Source: Ichthyophis bannanicus
Taxonomy: Eukaryota; Chordata; Amphibia; Gymnophiona; Ichthyophiidae
Assembly (NCBI GenBank): GCA_033557465.1
Contig: CM066047.1
Coordinates: 8,572,234-8,636,233, forward strand
Direction of reading: 5' to 3'
Length of the DNA stretch: 64,000 bases
Under the pieces are notes generated by a model that was given only the letters and a program-made list of their open reading frames with translations, had not been told where the DNA came from and ran no database searches. Position numbers and translations under genes: made by a program. Below, piece by piece: positions 62,816 through 64,000 of this stretch (position 1 is its first letter; each line of letters starts with the position of its first letter).

Positions 62816-63853
62816 ATTGCAGGAGAATAGTGCTTATGCCACAGCTAATCTCCTTCAAGTTGCAGGCCATAAGCAAGAAGGGAGCCAGATCATCTAGGAC
62901 AAAGCGCCCTCTGATGCCACCTGCCCCAAAATGGGGCAAATAAAGAAGAGGAACCTGCAGGAACCACACATCAAGTCCTTAAACCATCCTCTCCTTGTCC
63001 AGTCTAGCAACACCAGTACAATCCAGCCCAGATGGCGCTTCATGCGCTGAAACGCATGCCCCAATAGCAGCCATCAAGGAAGCACATACAGCAGGGCATT
63101 GCCATGGCCAGGATTGAACCAGTGCGACAAGCCCTTGGAACCAGTTTCTGTGTGGTGAGTGAAGCAACAACACACAAGATTGACGCGGGATGCCTTCAAT
63201 TCCATCCTGAGGCAACTCCAATGGCGGAGAAGCATCTTAAATGCCTTCTGACTCAACAACCACTCCCTGGGATCAAGAGAGTGATAACAGAGCTAGGAGA
63301 CTCATCTCCGCCCAGAGAATCATCCCTCTGGGCCACTCCTGCACAACTTGTGCCGCCTTGAATACTTGCATCACCCTGCCCTTAATCAAGGATGGGAAAA
63401 CGCGAGGAGGCCTGTCAGATAGCCTTTTGCTTTGAGATGGTTGATGGACCACACTGTCTGAATGAGGTTCCAACAGACCTGGGCTTCTCAGTCTGGACAA
63501 GGGCTTTCCCACCTGAAAGATGGGCCCCCCCCCCCCGACTCCAGAAGAATCCATGAGTGATATCCAGCTCCAAGCCCTCCATCAGATAACGTGGCATAGT
63601 TACCACTGAAGTTGGCTCTCAATCCCAGCTGGAGCAGGAGTCTGAGCTCAAGCACCGGTGAAGAAGGGCTGCCAGAGCGCCCTCATATGAGCATGCCCAT
63701 GGCACCAGTTGATTGTTGCCACCGCTGCCATCAAGCCAAAAAGCTGGGGATGATCCAAAACCCTGGGACCCTGTTGAGAAATGCACAGTTCAAGTCATTC
63801 TCACCGTCTCTGCACTCTCTCTTCTGGCAGGAAGACACTGCCCACATTTTATT
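62816..63853 (-). other. DIRS-3 continuation, decayed coding
   Basis: On the minus strand, pieces such as GSLLAYGLQLEGD (in a stop-containing frame near 62835-62890) resemble the DIRS-2 stretch PAPYSLTAWQF. Further upstream parts are not recognisable. A C-run lies at 63527-63537. Confidence 0.4.
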
Positions 63854-64000
63854 TTATTTTATTTTTTTTATTTTTATTTAACAGTCTTTTCTATACCGCC
63901 CCTTCCAGAGATCAGGGGCGGTTTACATTGAACATTAAACAGAACAATTGTATACTTCTGTATACATTTACAGGGAACATTATGCTTTAACTATGTACAG
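63854..64000 (-). repeat. L2/SINE-L type tail, runs off the window
   Basis: TTTATTTTATTTT-rich start, then 'TATACCGCCCCTTCCAGAGA ... GGGGCGGTTTACATTGAAC' in minus orientation, like 55050-55264. The remainder lies beyond 64000. Confidence 0.75.

Larger units (their letters stand above)
59686..63853 (-). mobile_element. DIRS-3: old minus-strand DIRS element related to DIRS-2
   Basis: The right end lies at 59686 (minus: 'CATTATCTGGTAAGTAAAATGTCAC'). Its terminal repeat contains CTGCTGGACCAGTCCAGACA, close to the DIRS-2 terminus. An internal complementary region occurs at about 60320-60350 plus 61171-61235, split by an insertion. Recombinase coding lies on the minus strand at 61230-62130. The left end and most of RT are not identified; it may be truncated near 63853. 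Confidence 0.7.

Noticed and set aside
45373..64000. Terminal IMMP1L exon downstream
   Set aside because: Looked for coding similar to IWPLSDFGFL after an acceptor; none found in the window.

Overview
This 64 kb window is intronic vertebrate DNA made almost entirely of nested transposable elements. The mixture is multi-kilobase DIRS-group tyrosine-recombinase retrotransposons, L2-, CR1-, RTE- and L1-group LINEs, a Penelope-like element, LINE-partnered tRNA SINEs, hAT-like MITEs and mariner. It fits an amphibian with a large genome; a caecilian is my best guess, inferred from element content only. I found a single host-gene segment: a 111 bp exon at 45262-45372 (+) with good splice sites. It encodes the box-E region of mitochondrial inner membrane protease subunit 1 (IMMP1L). 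No other exon of that gene is visible, so the neighbouring introns would exceed about 45 kb upstream and 18 kb downstream.

Layout from the left. An L2 tail (-) is followed by DIRS-A (1028-4490, 5'-truncated). Next come two CR1 pieces arranged head to head (4491-5911), an unassigned LTR-like stretch interrupted by L2-b (6846-8205, -), a CR1 3' end, L2-c (9606-11175, +) and another CR1 3' end. A Penelope-like element (11471-12269 and 21584-22065) is split by RTE-1 (12281-21572, -), and RTE-1 is split by DIRS-2 (15327-21290, +). From 22.3 to 38.0 kb a single minus-strand CR1 is broken into four pieces by three compound insertions: DIRS-B (22566-29647, itself carrying a 1389 bp solo LTR), RTE-2 (29850-35717, itself carrying DIRS-C, 30512-35676), and a hAT-like MITE (35747-37611, itself carrying L2-d).

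RTE-3 (38038-41362, +) has an uninterrupted 1063-codon endonuclease/reverse-transcriptase ORF. Then follow SINEs of two families, a fold-back mariner (41697-42461), the IMMP1L exon, an L1-group LINE (about 45858-50790) cut by an L2 and two SINEs, DIRS-E (51404-57256), a repeat-poor AT-rich island (57257-59204), a palindromic MITE, and an old minus-strand DIRS-3 (59686 to about 63853) broken up by a MITE, an L2 tail, RTE-4 and L2-f.

The coding parts work as mobile-element machinery. The DIRS elements carry a gag-like ORF1 with a CX2C-X12-CX2C motif, an RT/RNase H ORF2 and a tyrosine recombinase (R-HxxR-Y), bounded by inverted terminal repeats with an internal complementary region. One SINE family ends like RTE and the other like the L2-type tail, so each probably uses the matching LINE's machinery. 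DIRS-C keeps gag and termini but lacks recognisable RT and recombinase, so it is probably mobilised in trans. All identifications are by reading the sequence; no database search was run.
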